A stretch of 64,000 nucleotides of DNA from Enterobacterales bacterium (GCA_015654925.1 JAATFX010000129.1:1-64000), one strand, 5' to 3'. Counted from the first letter of the stretch, positions 9,187-18,339 are shown. The notes: generated by a model not told the origin, from the letters alone. Numbers and translations: made by a program.

Positions 9187-9250
9187 ATCTTCCCCAACTT
9201 ATTGCGTTCAGGCACCGGACGTTCCGGCGCCTGTAATGATAACCGCCGAC

Positions 9251-10120
9251 TTACATAAAGTCGTTAAGCATAAAGCCGACCCCGACCCGGGTTTGCCGGT
9301 GATCATAGTCAATGAGCGACTCGCCGTAACCGCTGAACACCTGCGTATAAAAGCGCACATGGCGGGAAATCGGATAGCTCCAACCCAGTTGGCCGCTGCC
9401 GTAGCCGCTGTTCCAGTTATAGTGGCTTTCAACGCTGAACACGCTTTCACCCCAGGCATAACCGATCCTCAGGCGATAATACCCCAAATATTTGGTGATA
9501 TCAGGGTTGTCATCGTTGTCGCCGAACCGCAGCCAGGGTTTTATTTCCACCTGCCAGTCGCCGTTTTGCGCCATCAGGCGGGCGTAGGCGCGGTCCCAGC
9601 TGCGCGAGGTGGGGTCGGACTTGCCGTTGGACTGGTGATTGACGCCGAGTTCCACGTCGCGCAGGGTCCAGCCGGCAAAATCATAATCCGTCGCCCAGCC
9701 CAGGAACAGCTGCGGTTCATAATTGGTTTCACGAAACGGCGACGATTCCTTGGTATTGGAAGCCTGCCAAAACGAGTGCTGGGTATAGGAGGCACCCAGC
9801 ACGGAATTGTCGCCGGCAATGCCGCGCCACAGCGGGAAACCCAGGCTCAGTTGAAAGTCCAGCTCGTCGCGCCGGGCGTTATCGGCCCAATCATAGGATT
9901 TGATGGATTCTTTGTTTATATCGCTGGTATAGGTATACAGCAGGTAGTTGCTTTCATACGGATACAGTACGAAGGCGTTGTCGTGTTCCTGCAGCATATT
10001 GGCGATAATACTGCCCCTGACAGCCGGTGCGTCGTGGATTTTTACCACCGTTGCTTCTTGTGCATACACTAATGACGTTGATCCTAAAAAGAGAACCGCG
10101 GCTCCCAAAAGCTTACGCAT
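9251..10120 (-). CDS. pldA: Outer-membrane phospholipase A1 PldA
   Basis: Outer-membrane beta-barrel phospholipase of 289 residues, the same length as the E. coli enzyme. A cleavable signal peptide (MRKLLGAAVLFLGSTSLVYA, cut before QEA) is followed by alternating amphipathic strands. The active-site His and Ser occur in GVNHQSNGKSDPTSRSWDRA, and the chain ends in an aromatic-rich strand with a terminal FMLNDFM. I use the ATG after GGAGAAAAATAT; an upstream in-frame start would put eight residues ahead of the signal peptide. The neighbouring thioesterase gene yigI found here in E. coli is missing. Confidence 0.93.
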   Translation of the reverse strand: MRKLLGAAVLFLGSTSLVYAQEATVVKIHDAPAVRGSIIANMLQEHDNAFVLYPYESNYLLYTYTSDINKESIKSYDWADNARRDELDFQLSLGFPLWRGIAGDNSVLGASYTQHSFWQASNTKESSPFRETNYEPQLFLGWATDYDFAGWTLRDVELGVNHQSNGKSDPTSRSWDRAYARLMAQNGDWQVEIKPWLRFGDNDDNPDITKYLGYYRLRIGYAWGESVFSVESHYNWNSGYGSGQLGWSYPISRHVRFYTQVFSGYGESLIDYDHRQTRVGVGFMLNDFM

Positions 10121-10252
10121 ATATTTTTCTCCGAAAGTGCGCAATCCACAAGCACATGCAAGCGGATCATTTTACACACTATCAGCTATTTCTTTTAGCG
10201 AATTACACACTATTCGCACGTAGACCTAAGCGATCCGAGGCACATAAAATGG

Positions 10253-10274
10253 TTAACCCCAGCACCGGGGTTAA
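10253..10274. repeat. Inverted repeat TTAACCCC-N6-GGGGTTAA between pldA and rarD
   Basis: A perfect 8-bp stem with a six-base loop lies in the divergent pldA/rarD gap. It is not followed by a T tract on either strand, so a terminator is not indicated. It could be an RNA structure in the rarD leader or a binding site. Confidence 0.4.
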
Positions 10275-10381
10275 ATTTCGCCGCGGCGCGGAACACACCG
10301 GCGCAAAGGGCGGTTCCACAGGTGAATAAGCAATTGGTTTAGCTTATACTTGCACGCTTATTTCTTGTTTCCAGGTTACCC

Positions 10382-11323
10382 ATGAATGAAAAATCCACAC
10401 GCCAGGGCGTTTTATGCGCGCTGGGCGCTTATCTGATTTGGGGACTGGCACCGGCCTATTTCAAACTGATTCAACAGGTACCCGCCCAGGAAATCCTCAC
10501 CCACCGTATCATCTGGTCGGTATTTTTTATGATGGCGTTGCTGAGCGTTTGCCGTAAATGGCCGCAGGTGCGCGCGGTATTCCGCCGGCCCAAGGTGCTG
10601 CTGGTTCTGGGGGTGACCTCGGTACTGGTCGGGAGTAATTGGCTGCTCTATATCTGGTCGGTGAATCACCACCATATGCTGGAGGCCAGTCTGGGCTACT
10701 TTATCAATCCGCTGGTGAATATATTGCTGGGGATGGTCTTTCTCGGCGAGCGGTTTCGCAAGCTCCAGTGGCTGGCGGTGATACTGGCGGTGTGCGGCGT
10801 GCTGATACAACTGTGGAAGTTCGGGTCGCTGCCGTGGATTGCCCTGGGGCTGGCGTTCAGCTTTGCGTTTTACGGTCTGCTGCGCAAAAAACTGGGGGTG
10901 GACCCGCAAACCGGCATGCTGATAGAAACCCTGTGGTTGTTGCCCGCCGGCGCCTGGTACCTGTTCGCCATCGCCGACAGCGCGACCAGCCATTTAAGCG
11001 CCAATCCGTGGCAATTAAATCTGCTGCTGGTGGCGGCGGGGATTATCACGACTATTCCGCTGCTGTTGTTTGCCGCCGCCGCCAACCATCTGCGCCTTTC
11101 GACGCTGGGGTTTTTCCAATATCTCGGCCCGACTTTGATGTTCCTGCTGGCGGTGTTGTTTTATGGCGAAGTCATGTCGGAAGACAAGCTGTTCGCCTTT
11201 AGCTTTATCTGGCTGGCGCTGGCGGTATTTATTTTTGACGCGATACTTGTGCAGCGAAAATCACGCCACACGCGGGCCGGCGTGGCGCGAGATAAAGCGC
11301 GCCATTGCCGGTCCGAGCAATAA
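10382..11323 (+). CDS. rarD: EamA-family transporter RarD
   Basis: Ten-helix drug/metabolite transporter of 313 residues. Most of it aligns with E. coli RarD, including TRQGVLCALGAYLIWGLAPAYFK, HHHMLEASLGYFINPLVNI and RLSTLGFFQYLGPTLMFLL. The true substrate is not established, although the name refers to chloramphenicol sensitivity. The C-terminal tail after the last helix is longer than usual because the frame reads 63 bp into the 3' end of the convergent abrB gene. Confidence 0.92.
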   Translation: MNEKSTRQGVLCALGAYLIWGLAPAYFKLIQQVPAQEILTHRIIWSVFFMMALLSVCRKWPQVRAVFRRPKVLLVLGVTSVLVGSNWLLYIWSVNHHHMLEASLGYFINPLVNILLGMVFLGERFRKLQWLAVILAVCGVLIQLWKFGSLPWIALGLAFSFAFYGLLRKKLGVDPQTGMLIETLWLLPAGAWYLFAIADSATSHLSANPWQLNLLLVAAGIITTIPLLLFAAAANHLRLSTLGFFQYLGPTLMFLLAVLFYGEVMSEDKLFAFSFIWLALAVFIFDAILVQRKSRHTRAGVARDKARHCRSEQ

Positions 11324-12316
11324 AATCGAGAACAGCCGCAGGCTTTGCATCGCCATGACAAAACCGATATCGGCATGGCTGCCCGCGGCGATAATCGCCA
11401 CCGTATCCAGCCCGCCGGGGCTGGTGGCCAGATACGCGGTCAATAAATCCACCGGCAGCAATAGCGTCAGTATCCAGGCCATAAATCCGCATAACAGAAT
11501 CAGCCCGATGATTGACGCCACCATCTGCGGCAGGGTTTTTAACGCCAGCATCACGATGGCGGGCGTAAAACGCAGGCCGACGGTCCAGCCGATAAAGGCA
11601 TATGCCAGGGCCAACAGCCACTGGGGCACCTCCATCGACAGCGTGCCGGTAACGTGCAAAGTGGCGCCGACCAGCATCGGGATCAGCAGCGCACCGGCCG
11701 GAATATGCAGTTTGCGCCCCAGCCATGCGCCCGCGATGGCGATGGCCACGGTGGCGGCAAAGCGATATCCCAGCGGGGGAAACCAGACCACCGCAGCAGC
11801 CGCGCCGGTCTGGTCGCCCATACTGAGGTGGGCCACCATGGCCGCCGCCGCCGCGACGAACAGTACGCGCAGATATTGCATAAACGCCACCAGCCGCACA
11901 TCAGCGCCAAATTCACCCGACATGGCCACCATGGCCGACGCCCCGCCCGGAGAAGACCCCCAGGCGCCGGTCGGCCCGGGCAAGCTGCTAAACCGGACCA
12001 GCAGCCAACCCGACAGGCCGCTGGCCAGCAGCGTCAGCACCAAGACCACCAGCACCAGCAGCCAGTCGGAAAGCAGCACGGTCAGAATACCGGGGGATAA
12101 AGTGAGGGCAATCATACAGCCGAGCACGGCCTGGCAACCGACGAAGATGCCGGCGGAGACGGTAATCGTCGCGCCGCAAAGCGCCATGACCACGCCCACC
12201 AGCATCGGCCCCATCAACAGGGCGGCGGGAAAATTGAAATATTGCAGGGCAAATCCCAGCGCCAGCGAGCAAGACAGCAAAATGGCCCACTGGGCGGGTT
12301 GCGAAAATCGTTTCAT
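11261..12316 (-). CDS. abrB: AbrB-family inner-membrane protein
   Basis: The 351-residue polytopic membrane protein contains the AbrB family signatures SSLPGPTGAWGSSPGGASAM, GADVRLVAFMQYLRVLFVA and TAYLATSPGGLDTVAIIAAGS. The end PAMARFISRHAG is close to that of E. coli AbrB. E. coli AbrB was named as a regulator of aidB, but the fold suggests transport; the molecular role is unsettled. In E. coli this gene is far away near gltA, so it is relocated here. Its tail overlaps rarD by 63 bp. Confidence 0.88.
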   Translation of the reverse strand: MKRFSQPAQWAILLSCSLALGFALQYFNFPAALLMGPMLVGVVMALCGATITVSAGIFVGCQAVLGCMIALTLSPGILTVLLSDWLLVLVVLVLTLLASGLSGWLLVRFSSLPGPTGAWGSSPGGASAMVAMSGEFGADVRLVAFMQYLRVLFVAAAAAMVAHLSMGDQTGAAAAVVWFPPLGYRFAATVAIAIAGAWLGRKLHIPAGALLIPMLVGATLHVTGTLSMEVPQWLLALAYAFIGWTVGLRFTPAIVMLALKTLPQMVASIIGLILLCGFMAWILTLLLPVDLLTAYLATSPGGLDTVAIIAAGSHADIGFVMAMQSLRLFSILLLGPAMARFISRHAGPRVA

Positions 12317-12434
12317 AAGCGGCAGTTGTCAGAAGATGCTAAAACTCTAGTGTAGAATATGTTTTATCATATCCCGCCCAGCGGGGAAGCATTTATCGTA
12401 CAATTCCCCGCCAGTCGCCCGGACTTACGCGCTG

Positions 12435-13385
12435 CTATAGCCAGTTTTTACGTTTAAAATAGAGATAGGGTGCCAGCCCCGCCAGAATCATCAGGCCAAT
12501 CGCGCCGGGGTAACCGAACGACCATTTCAGCTCGGGCATAAAGGTAAAATTCATGCCATAGCTGGAAGCGACCAACGTCGGCGGCAGGAACACCACCGAT
12601 ACCACCGAGAATATCTTGATGATGCGGTTTTGCTCGATATTGATAAAGCCCATCGCCGCCTGCATCAGGAAGTTGACCTTCTGGAACAGCGATTCGTTAT
12701 GGGGCAGCAGCGACTCGATATCCCGCAGGATTTCACGAGCCTGCTCCAGCTGGCCGGACGGCAAGCGCGCCTTGCGCACCAGGAAGTTCAGAGCACGCTG
12801 CGTATCCATCAGGCACAGGCGCACCTTCCAACCCACATCCTCCAGCTCCGCCAGGGTCGACAGCGCTTCATCATACTCATCCCCCTGGTGTCCTTCCATA
12901 ATCACCAGACTCAGGGCTTCCAGATCGCTGTAGATATTTTCGATTTCATCGGCCAGCTGCTCGATTTTGGTTTCGAATAAATCGAGTAGGAGTTCGTAGG
13001 CATTGCCGTCGGTCAGGGTCTGGCTGCGGGCGCGCATCCGATAGAGCCGGAACGCGGGCAGCTCGCGCTCGCGCAGGGTATACAGCCGGCCGTCGCGGAT
13101 GGTAAAGGCCACGGTGGCGTTACCGGCGTGATCTTCCGCATCTTCATAAAAAAAGAATGAGTGAATATGCAACCCGTCTTCGTCTTCGAAAAAACGGGCG
13201 GAAGCTTCGATATCTTCCAGTTCAAGGCGCGTCGCCAGGCTTTGGCCCAATTCTTCCTGGACCCGATCCCGTTCATCGTCGCCGGGTTCAATCAAATCCA
13301 CCCAAACGGAACCGGCTAACGTATCCGCTTCATCCAGTTCGAGGCGAGATAAGCGGTTTTGATCCAATTTAAACGCGTTAAGCAT
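12435..13385 (-). CDS. corA: Magnesium/cobalt/nickel transporter CorA
   Basis: Pentameric inner-membrane Mg2+ channel of 316 residues. It has a long acidic cytoplasmic N-domain (LEDIEASARFFEDEDGLHIHS, IEQLADEIENIYSDLEALS) and two C-terminal helices separated by the GMN selectivity motif in SSYGMNFTFMPELKW. It ends with a basic tail KRKNWL. The start at MLNAFKLDQN matches the E. coli N-terminus. A small open frame in the mRNA leader terminates over this start codon, and the leader forms strong hairpins, which suggests translation-coupled control. Confidence 0.96.
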   Translation of the reverse strand: MLNAFKLDQNRLSRLELDEADTLAGSVWVDLIEPGDDERDRVQEELGQSLATRLELEDIEASARFFEDEDGLHIHSFFFYEDAEDHAGNATVAFTIRDGRLYTLRERELPAFRLYRMRARSQTLTDGNAYELLLDLFETKIEQLADEIENIYSDLEALSLVIMEGHQGDEYDEALSTLAELEDVGWKVRLCLMDTQRALNFLVRKARLPSGQLEQAREILRDIESLLPHNESLFQKVNFLMQAAMGFINIEQNRIIKIFSVVSVVFLPPTLVASSYGMNFTFMPELKWSFGYPGAIGLMILAGLAPYLYFKRKNWL

Positions 13386-13539
13386 ACGCCATAGCTTCCT
13401 TAGCGGTGACAATCGGGAAACGCATTAGAAAGCAGAAACCGGGGGTGAGAATGTCACCGGCAAGTTTCAGACCATCACAGATCTGACTCAGAGCGACACA
13501 TAAATGCGGGTCGCTGACAACCACTGAGGCTATCAGCAT
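13378..13539 (-). CDS. 53-codon small ORF in the corA leader, overlapping the corA start
   Basis: The frame begins at an ATG held in the loop of a 14-bp hairpin, with a weak Shine-Dalgarno (AAGG) inside the stem, and reads MLIASVVVSDPHLCVALSQI onward. Its TAA stop lies eight bases inside corA, so the two frames overlap by eight bases. The peptide has no recognised domain. In Salmonella a leader ORF (corL) is reported to couple corA expression to Rho termination. This frame occupies a comparable place, but I cannot show it is homologous or translated. Confidence 0.4.
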   Translation of the reverse strand: MLIASVVVSDPHLCVALSQICDGLKLAGDILTPGFCFLMRFPIVTAKEAMAYA

Positions 13540-13632
13540 TCGGGATAGCCTTAGTGGGTGTACCTGATCAACAGATTATCGAGCCAGTATCTACTGGGGG
13601 CGTCCAAGGCGTGATCCTCTCACAAGAATAGT
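13386..13632 (-). promoter_or_regulatory. Structured 5' leader of corA
   Basis: The predicted transcript carries about 247 leader bases before the corA start codon. The strongest structure (13521-13557) pairs 13 of 14 positions, CCACTAAGGCTATC with GATAGCCTCAGTGG, around a nine-base loop containing the small-ORF start codon. A second possible stem AGCGAC/GTCGCT lies near 13491-13514. Such a leader before a Mg2+ channel gene fits post-initiation control by Mg2+ or Rho. Confidence 0.55.
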
Positions 13633-13638
13633 GCGCGC

Positions 13639-13668
13639 ATGTTACGCCGAGATGAAAAAGTCTGTCAA
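13639..13668 (-). promoter_or_regulatory. Sigma-70 promoter of corA
   Basis: The minus strand shows a consensus -35 TTGACA, an 18-base spacer and a -10 TAACAT. This places the transcript start near 13632, about 250 bases before the corA start codon. Confidence 0.7.
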
Positions 13669-13761
13669 TACGTAAGCGGCGCTTTGTCGTCTATTTTTTA
13701 TACAATCAGCCCATTTAATGAGTAAATGATCGTTACCATCGACTTTCGCGCCCCTTGGGGC

Positions 13762-15924
13762 TCAGACCGTCTCCAAACGGGCATAGGCCGCCACCAGCCA
13801 CTTGATTCCCTGGCCCTGAAAGGCGATCTGCAGCCGGCTGTGTTCGCCGCTGCCCTCCAGGTTGACCACGGTGCCTTCGCCAAACTTCGGATGCCTCACC
13901 CGCTGGCCCAGGGCAAAACCGCTGTCGTTTTCGCTCAGGGGAGTGCCCATGCGCTGGTGATTGGCCGGGCGGGTTACGCTGGCGCGCAGCCGCACCTCTT
14001 CAGTGCACTCCTCGGGCAGCTCGCCGACAAAGCGCGACGGACGGTGGAACGCCTCTTTGCCATACAGGCGCCGGGTTTCAGCATAGGTAATGGTCAGTTT
14101 TTCCATGGCGCGGGTCACGCCGACATAGGCCAGGCGCCGCTCCTCTTCCAGCCGCCCTCCCTCATCGAGGGACATTTGGCTGGGGAACATACCCTCCTCC
14201 ATGCCGACGATAAACACCTGGCGGAACTCCAAACCCTTGGCGGAATGCAATGTCATAAGCTGCACCGCGTCCTGGTTGGCGCTGGCCTGGCCTTCACCGG
14301 CCTCCAGGGCGGCATGGGATAAAAATGCCTGTAGCGGCATTAAATCCTGATCTTCGTCCTGGTAGCTGTATTGCCGCGTCGCGGTAACCAGCTCCTCAAG
14401 GTTTTCAATGCGCGCCTGGCCCTTTTCCCCTTTTTCCTGCTCATACATAATCCACAGGCCGGAGTTTTTAATCACCCGGTCGGTTTGCACATGCAGCGGT
14501 AAATCGGCGGTTTCTTCCGCCAGGGCGTCCACCAGTTCAAGAAAACGCTGCATGGCCGACGCGGCGCGCCCGGCCAGCACCCGCTCTTGCATAATGGCCC
14601 GGGTGGCCTGCCACATGGTCATCTGGCGATCGCGCGCCGCCTGGCGCACCACGTCCAGGGTGCGGTCGCCGATGCCGCGCGTCGGGGTATTGACCACGCG
14701 TTCGAAGGCCGCATCGTCATTACGATTGGCGATCAGCCGCAGGTAGGCCAGCGCATCTTTGATCTCCTGGCGTTCAAAAAACCGCTGGCCGCCATAAATG
14801 CGATAAGGCATGGCATTTTGCAGCAAGGCTTCTTCAAGCACCCGGGATTGGGCATTGCTGCGATAAAGGATGGCGCTGTCATTAAGCGCGCCGCCCGTTT
14901 CCTGCCAGGTGCGGATGCGGTTGACCACGAAGCGCGCTTCATCCAGCTCGTTAAATGCGCAGTAGACGGAAATCGGTTCCCCTTCCGGGTCCTCGGTCCA
15001 GAGATTTTTACCCAGCCGGCCGCCGTTATGGGCTATCAGCGCATTGGCAGCTTTCAGGATATTGCTGGTGGAGCGATAGTTTTGTTCCAGACGCACGGTA
15101 TGCGCACCGGGAAAATCGTCCAGGAAACGCTGGATATTCTCTACCTGCGCGCCGCGCCAGCCATAGATGGACTGATCGTCGTCGCCCACAATCATCACGT
15201 TGCCGCTATCGCCCGCCAGCAGCCTGATCCAGGCGTATTGGATGCGGTTGGTATCCTGGAATTCATCCACCAGGATATTGCCGAAACGCTCGCGGTAGTG
15301 TTTAAGGATATGGGGTTTGTTGAGCCACAGCTCGTGGGCGCGCAGCAGCAGTTCCGCAAAATCCACCAGGCCCGCGCGGTCGCAGGCTTCCTGGTAGGCC
15401 TGGTAGATGCGCAGCCAGGTGGCTTCCACCGGATTGCCGTAGCTCTCAACGTGCTGGGGGCGCAGGCCTTCGTCTTTTTTACCGCCGATGTACCACATGG
15501 CCTGGCGGGGAGGCCACTGCTTCTCGTCGATGTTCAGCGCGCGGATAATCCGTTTGAGCAAGCGCAGCTGATCTTCGCTGTCGAGGATTTGGAAATCCTG
15601 CGGCAGGTTGGCGTCCAGATGATGGGCGCGCAGCAGGCGGTGCGCCAGGCCGTGAAACGTGCCGATCCACATGCCGCCCTGGCCGGTTCCGATCAAATGC
15701 TCGATGCGATGACGCATTTCCGCGGCGGCTTTATTGGTGAATGTCACCGCCATGATGGAGTACGGCGAGCAGTTTTCCACCGAGAGCAGCCAGGCGATGC
15801 GATGCACCAGGACCCGGGTTTTGCCGCTGCCCGCGCCAGCCAGGACCAGCAGGTTGCCGCGCGGAGCCGCCACGGCTTCGCGTTGTTTGTCATTTAGGCT
15901 ATCAAGCAGATCGGAAACGTCCAT
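13762..15924 (-). CDS. uvrD: DNA helicase II UvrD
   Basis: Superfamily 1A 3'-5' helicase of 720 residues acting in nucleotide-excision and mismatch repair. Visible are Walker A LAGAGSGKTRVL, motif Ia TFTNKAAAEMRHR, motif II VDEFQDTN, motif III GDDDQSIYGWRGA, motif IV LEQNYRST, motif V TLHSAKGLEF and motif VI YVGVTRAMEKL. The C-terminal Tudor-like region (VRHPKFGEGTVVNLEGSG) is present. The start ATG lies 59 bp downstream of a LexA-like box, consistent with SOS control. It precedes corA on the same strand, as in E. coli. Confidence 0.97.
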   Translation of the reverse strand: MDVSDLLDSLNDKQREAVAAPRGNLLVLAGAGSGKTRVLVHRIAWLLSVENCSPYSIMAVTFTNKAAAEMRHRIEHLIGTGQGGMWIGTFHGLAHRLLRAHHLDANLPQDFQILDSEDQLRLLKRIIRALNIDEKQWPPRQAMWYIGGKKDEGLRPQHVESYGNPVEATWLRIYQAYQEACDRAGLVDFAELLLRAHELWLNKPHILKHYRERFGNILVDEFQDTNRIQYAWIRLLAGDSGNVMIVGDDDQSIYGWRGAQVENIQRFLDDFPGAHTVRLEQNYRSTSNILKAANALIAHNGGRLGKNLWTEDPEGEPISVYCAFNELDEARFVVNRIRTWQETGGALNDSAILYRSNAQSRVLEEALLQNAMPYRIYGGQRFFERQEIKDALAYLRLIANRNDDAAFERVVNTPTRGIGDRTLDVVRQAARDRQMTMWQATRAIMQERVLAGRAASAMQRFLELVDALAEETADLPLHVQTDRVIKNSGLWIMYEQEKGEKGQARIENLEELVTATRQYSYQDEDQDLMPLQAFLSHAALEAGEGQASANQDAVQLMTLHSAKGLEFRQVFIVGMEEGMFPSQMSLDEGGRLEEERRLAYVGVTRAMEKLTITYAETRRLYGKEAFHRPSRFVGELPEECTEEVRLRASVTRPANHQRMGTPLSENDSGFALGQRVRHPKFGEGTVVNLEGSGEHSRLQIAFQGQGIKWLVAAYARLETV

Positions 15925-15982
15925 AGGGGACCTTTTTTTTTACGACACTCCTCTGGCGCTTGACGGCGACAAAGCAAATGTA

Positions 15983-15998
15983 CTGGTTATTTATACAG
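15983..15998. promoter_or_regulatory. LexA (SOS) box of uvrD
   Basis: On the minus strand CTGTATAAATAACCAG matches the CTGT-N8-ACAG pattern with one change and resembles the known E. coli uvrD box, which also ends in CCAG. Confidence 0.7.
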
Positions 15999-16010
15999 AC
16001 ATATAAAGGA

Positions 16011-16727
16011 TTATAACAAGGCTGTCAAAGATGCCAACTGCGAAATTTCAATATGCGGCAACAGACGGGCATCGGGGGCCTGGAAAAAATCACCGCCGCG
16101 ATCGTTAATCCAGCAGGCCTGCATGCCGCAGCGTATGGCGCCGGTAACGTCCGCCGCCAAATCATCGCCCACATGCAAAATGCCGTTTAACGGCACATCC
16201 AGTTTAATCGCCGCCCGATGATACATATCCCGGTAAGGCTTGGCCCGGCCATCGGGACCGGCGCGCAGCACAAAAGCGAAATAATCGCCCAGGCCGCAAG
16301 CCTCCGGGGAAGCATTACCGTTGGTAATAGCCACCAGCGGCCAGCGGGCCGCGAGCGCGCCCAGCGTCTGGTGGGTGGCATCGGGCACGCTGATATCGCT
16401 GCGCCAGCGGGCGAAATTCGCCATGGCGGCGTCGGCGCCGGCTCGGGCTTCCTGCGCGCTTAAGCCGTGATTGCGCAGCGCCAGTTCAACCGCCCGCCAG
16501 CGCCAGCGGGTGACGTCATGGTAAATTTCCGGCTCTTGCCTGCGCAATTCGGCCCGCAGCGCTTTAAAATGGCCGGCGTCCAGCGTTTTCAGCGCCGGGT
16601 GGTAGCCCTGCAAAAAAGCGACCGACTCCAGTTCCGTGCGGGCAATCACCGGACGGTTATCATAAAGGGTGTCGTCCAAGTCAAAGGTCAACGCGCTGAA
16701 CGGGCGCAGAGGTCGATAAAAATGCAT
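16011..16727 (-). CDS. yigB: HAD-family phosphatase YigB (FMN phosphatase)
   Basis: The 238-residue HAD hydrolase has motif I LTFDLDDTLYDNRPV, motif II VAITNGNASPEACGLGDYF, the motif III lysine in DGRAKPYRDMY, and motif IV HVGDDLAADVTGA. It resembles E. coli YigB, which hydrolyses FMN and other phosphates. Its ATG shares one base with the xerC stop codon, placing it at the end of the dapF-yigA-xerC-yigB operon. Confidence 0.92.
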   Translation of the reverse strand: MHFYRPLRPFSALTFDLDDTLYDNRPVIARTELESVAFLQGYHPALKTLDAGHFKALRAELRRQEPEIYHDVTRWRWRAVELALRNHGLSAQEARAGADAAMANFARWRSDISVPDATHQTLGALAARWPLVAITNGNASPEACGLGDYFAFVLRAGPDGRAKPYRDMYHRAAIKLDVPLNGILHVGDDLAADVTGAIRCGMQACWINDRGGDFFQAPDARLLPHIEISQLASLTALL

Positions 16728-17638
16728 CAGGTCTTCCCTCGTTTGGCGCGCGGATGCGCGGCATCATAGACCAGGGCCAGATGCTGGAAATCAAGATGGG
16801 TATAGATTTGGGTGGTCGAGAGGTTGGCATGGCCGAGCAATTCCTGCACCGCCCGCAGATTACCGCTGGACTCCAGCATATGGGTGGCAAAGGAGTGGCG
16901 CAGTTTATGGGGATGGACATGGCTCTCAAGGCCCTGCTTCACCCCCCACTCCGCAAACCTTTTTTGCACATTGCGCATGGAAATACGCTTACCGGTTTTG
17001 GCGACGAACACGGCATTGTCCTCGGGGGCGAACAGATCGCGCAGCGCCAGCCAATGCTGAAGCCAGGTGATGGCGCTCTTGCCCAGCGGCAGTTTGCGCT
17101 CTTTGTTGCCTTTACCCACCACCCAGACTTCTCCGGCCGCCAAATCAAGATGGCCGCAATCCAGATTCACCAGCTCCGCCAGGCGCAGGCCGTCGCCATA
17201 CATGACTTCCAGCATGGCGCGATCGCGTACCGCCAGCGGATCGTGGGTATCGATATCCAGCAACCGGTTGACTTCGTCGACATCCATATTTTTCGGCAGA
17301 TGCCGGCCGGCCCTCGGCGCGGAAACGCCTTTGGCGGGGTTGGCTTTTAATTCGCCCCGCCCCACCAGCCAGTCAAGGAAACTGCGCAGCGCCGACAAAC
17401 GCAACGCCAGGCTGGCCACCTGCAGACCCTGGCGTTTGCTGCGGGTGGTCATCGACCGGACATGGGTCACATCCAGCTGCGGCCACGCGGTTACGCCCAG
17501 TTCGTCAGCCAGGATTAACAGGGCGGTCAACTGGTGGTCATAACTCGATTGGGTCAATGGACTGAGCTGCCGCTCTACCCGAAGGTAGCGCAAAAAAGCG
17601 TCTACCTCAGGGCGCAGCGGCGAGTCGGGGGAGGTCAT
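16727..17638 (-). CDS. xerC: Site-specific tyrosine recombinase XerC
   Basis: The 303-residue recombinase acts with XerD at the chromosomal dif site to resolve dimers. An N-terminal SAM-like core-binding domain (VDAFLRYLRVERQLSPLTQSSY) precedes the catalytic domain, with Arg in MYGDGLRLAEL, Lys in VVGKGNKERKLPL, His-x-x-Arg in HPHKLRHSFATHML, and His plus nucleophile Tyr in LLGHANLSTTQIYTHLDF. It overlaps the upstream yigA stop by ATGA. The usual enterobacterial dapF-yigA-xerC-yigB order is kept. Confidence 0.96.
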   Translation of the reverse strand: MTSPDSPLRPEVDAFLRYLRVERQLSPLTQSSYDHQLTALLILADELGVTAWPQLDVTHVRSMTTRSKRQGLQVASLALRLSALRSFLDWLVGRGELKANPAKGVSAPRAGRHLPKNMDVDEVNRLLDIDTHDPLAVRDRAMLEVMYGDGLRLAELVNLDCGHLDLAAGEVWVVGKGNKERKLPLGKSAITWLQHWLALRDLFAPEDNAVFVAKTGKRISMRNVQKRFAEWGVKQGLESHVHPHKLRHSFATHMLESSGNLRAVQELLGHANLSTTQIYTHLDFQHLALVYDAAHPRAKRGKT

Positions 17639-18339
17639 GACCTGCCGACCCAGCGGGTCAGCAGGCCGGGCAACAACACGGCAAGCTGTTGCAGCAGCAC
17701 CGTACCCATGCCGGGCTGGTAATGCTGGCCGTCGCGGCTGGTGAACGTCAGCACGCCCAGATCGCCCTTCTCGCCCATCAGCGACATCGCCACCGAGCCG
17801 ACCTGTCGGGCCTGGGGCAGGAGTTGCAACAATTCGGGACCGTTAAGACTGCCCAAATAGTGGTTCCCCTGCCCCAGGCGCTGGATGCGCAAAGGTTCGA
17901 AGGCGGTGCGGGAAATGCCCAGATGGGTAAAGTCCGACGGCGCGCCGATAAACCATTTATCGGTGAATAAGCGCACATGGGCCCCGGATAATCCCAGGCT
18001 GCGCGCCCAGCGCTGCAAGCGGTTGAGCATGTCCAGCAGGCCGTCGGCGGCGGCCAGGTCGGACTGCAAATCCAACAGGCGGTTAAACAGCTGTTCATTC
18101 GCCGCGGCCTGCTCCATCAACCGGATGATGTCTTCTTCCAGTTGCTGGATATGATGACGCTGCCGCGCAAGCTGCCACTCAAGCAGCGAAACGCTGCCCC
18201 GGTTAACATGGGGCACGCGCATTTGCTCGACCTGGCAGGCATTGCGGATGAAAAAATCCGGATTATCCAACAAAAATTGCGCGACCACGTCGTCATCAAG
18301 CCGCAAAGCCGTATCCACTTGCTCCCCGAGATGCTTCAT
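17635..18339 (-). CDS. yigA: DUF484 protein YigA
   Basis: The 234-residue GAF-like DUF484 protein starts with a predicted helical region (DDDVVAQFLLDNPDFFIRNA) and a coiled-coil-prone stretch (RQRHHIQQLEEDIIRLMEQA). A sensor-like domain follows, including GSVAMSLMGEKGDLGVLTF. The biochemical role is unknown. It is translationally coupled on both sides by ATGA overlaps with dapF and xerC. Confidence 0.88.
   Translation of the reverse strand: MKHLGEQVDTALRLDDDVVAQFLLDNPDFFIRNACQVEQMRVPHVNRGSVSLLEWQLARQRHHIQQLEEDIIRLMEQAAANEQLFNRLLDLQSDLAAADGLLDMLNRLQRWARSLGLSGAHVRLFTDKWFIGAPSDFTHLGISRTAFEPLRIQRLGQGNHYLGSLNGPELLQLLPQARQVGSVAMSLMGEKGDLGVLTFTSRDGQHYQPGMGTVLLQQLAVLLPGLLTRWVGRS

Noticed and set aside
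13726..14322. Long plus-strand frames opposite uvrD (and similar frames opposite recQ, cyaA, tssM and others)
   Set aside because: They are antisense shadows of GC-rich genes, with Ala/Arg/Gly/His-biased composition, no ribosome sites and no family resemblance.
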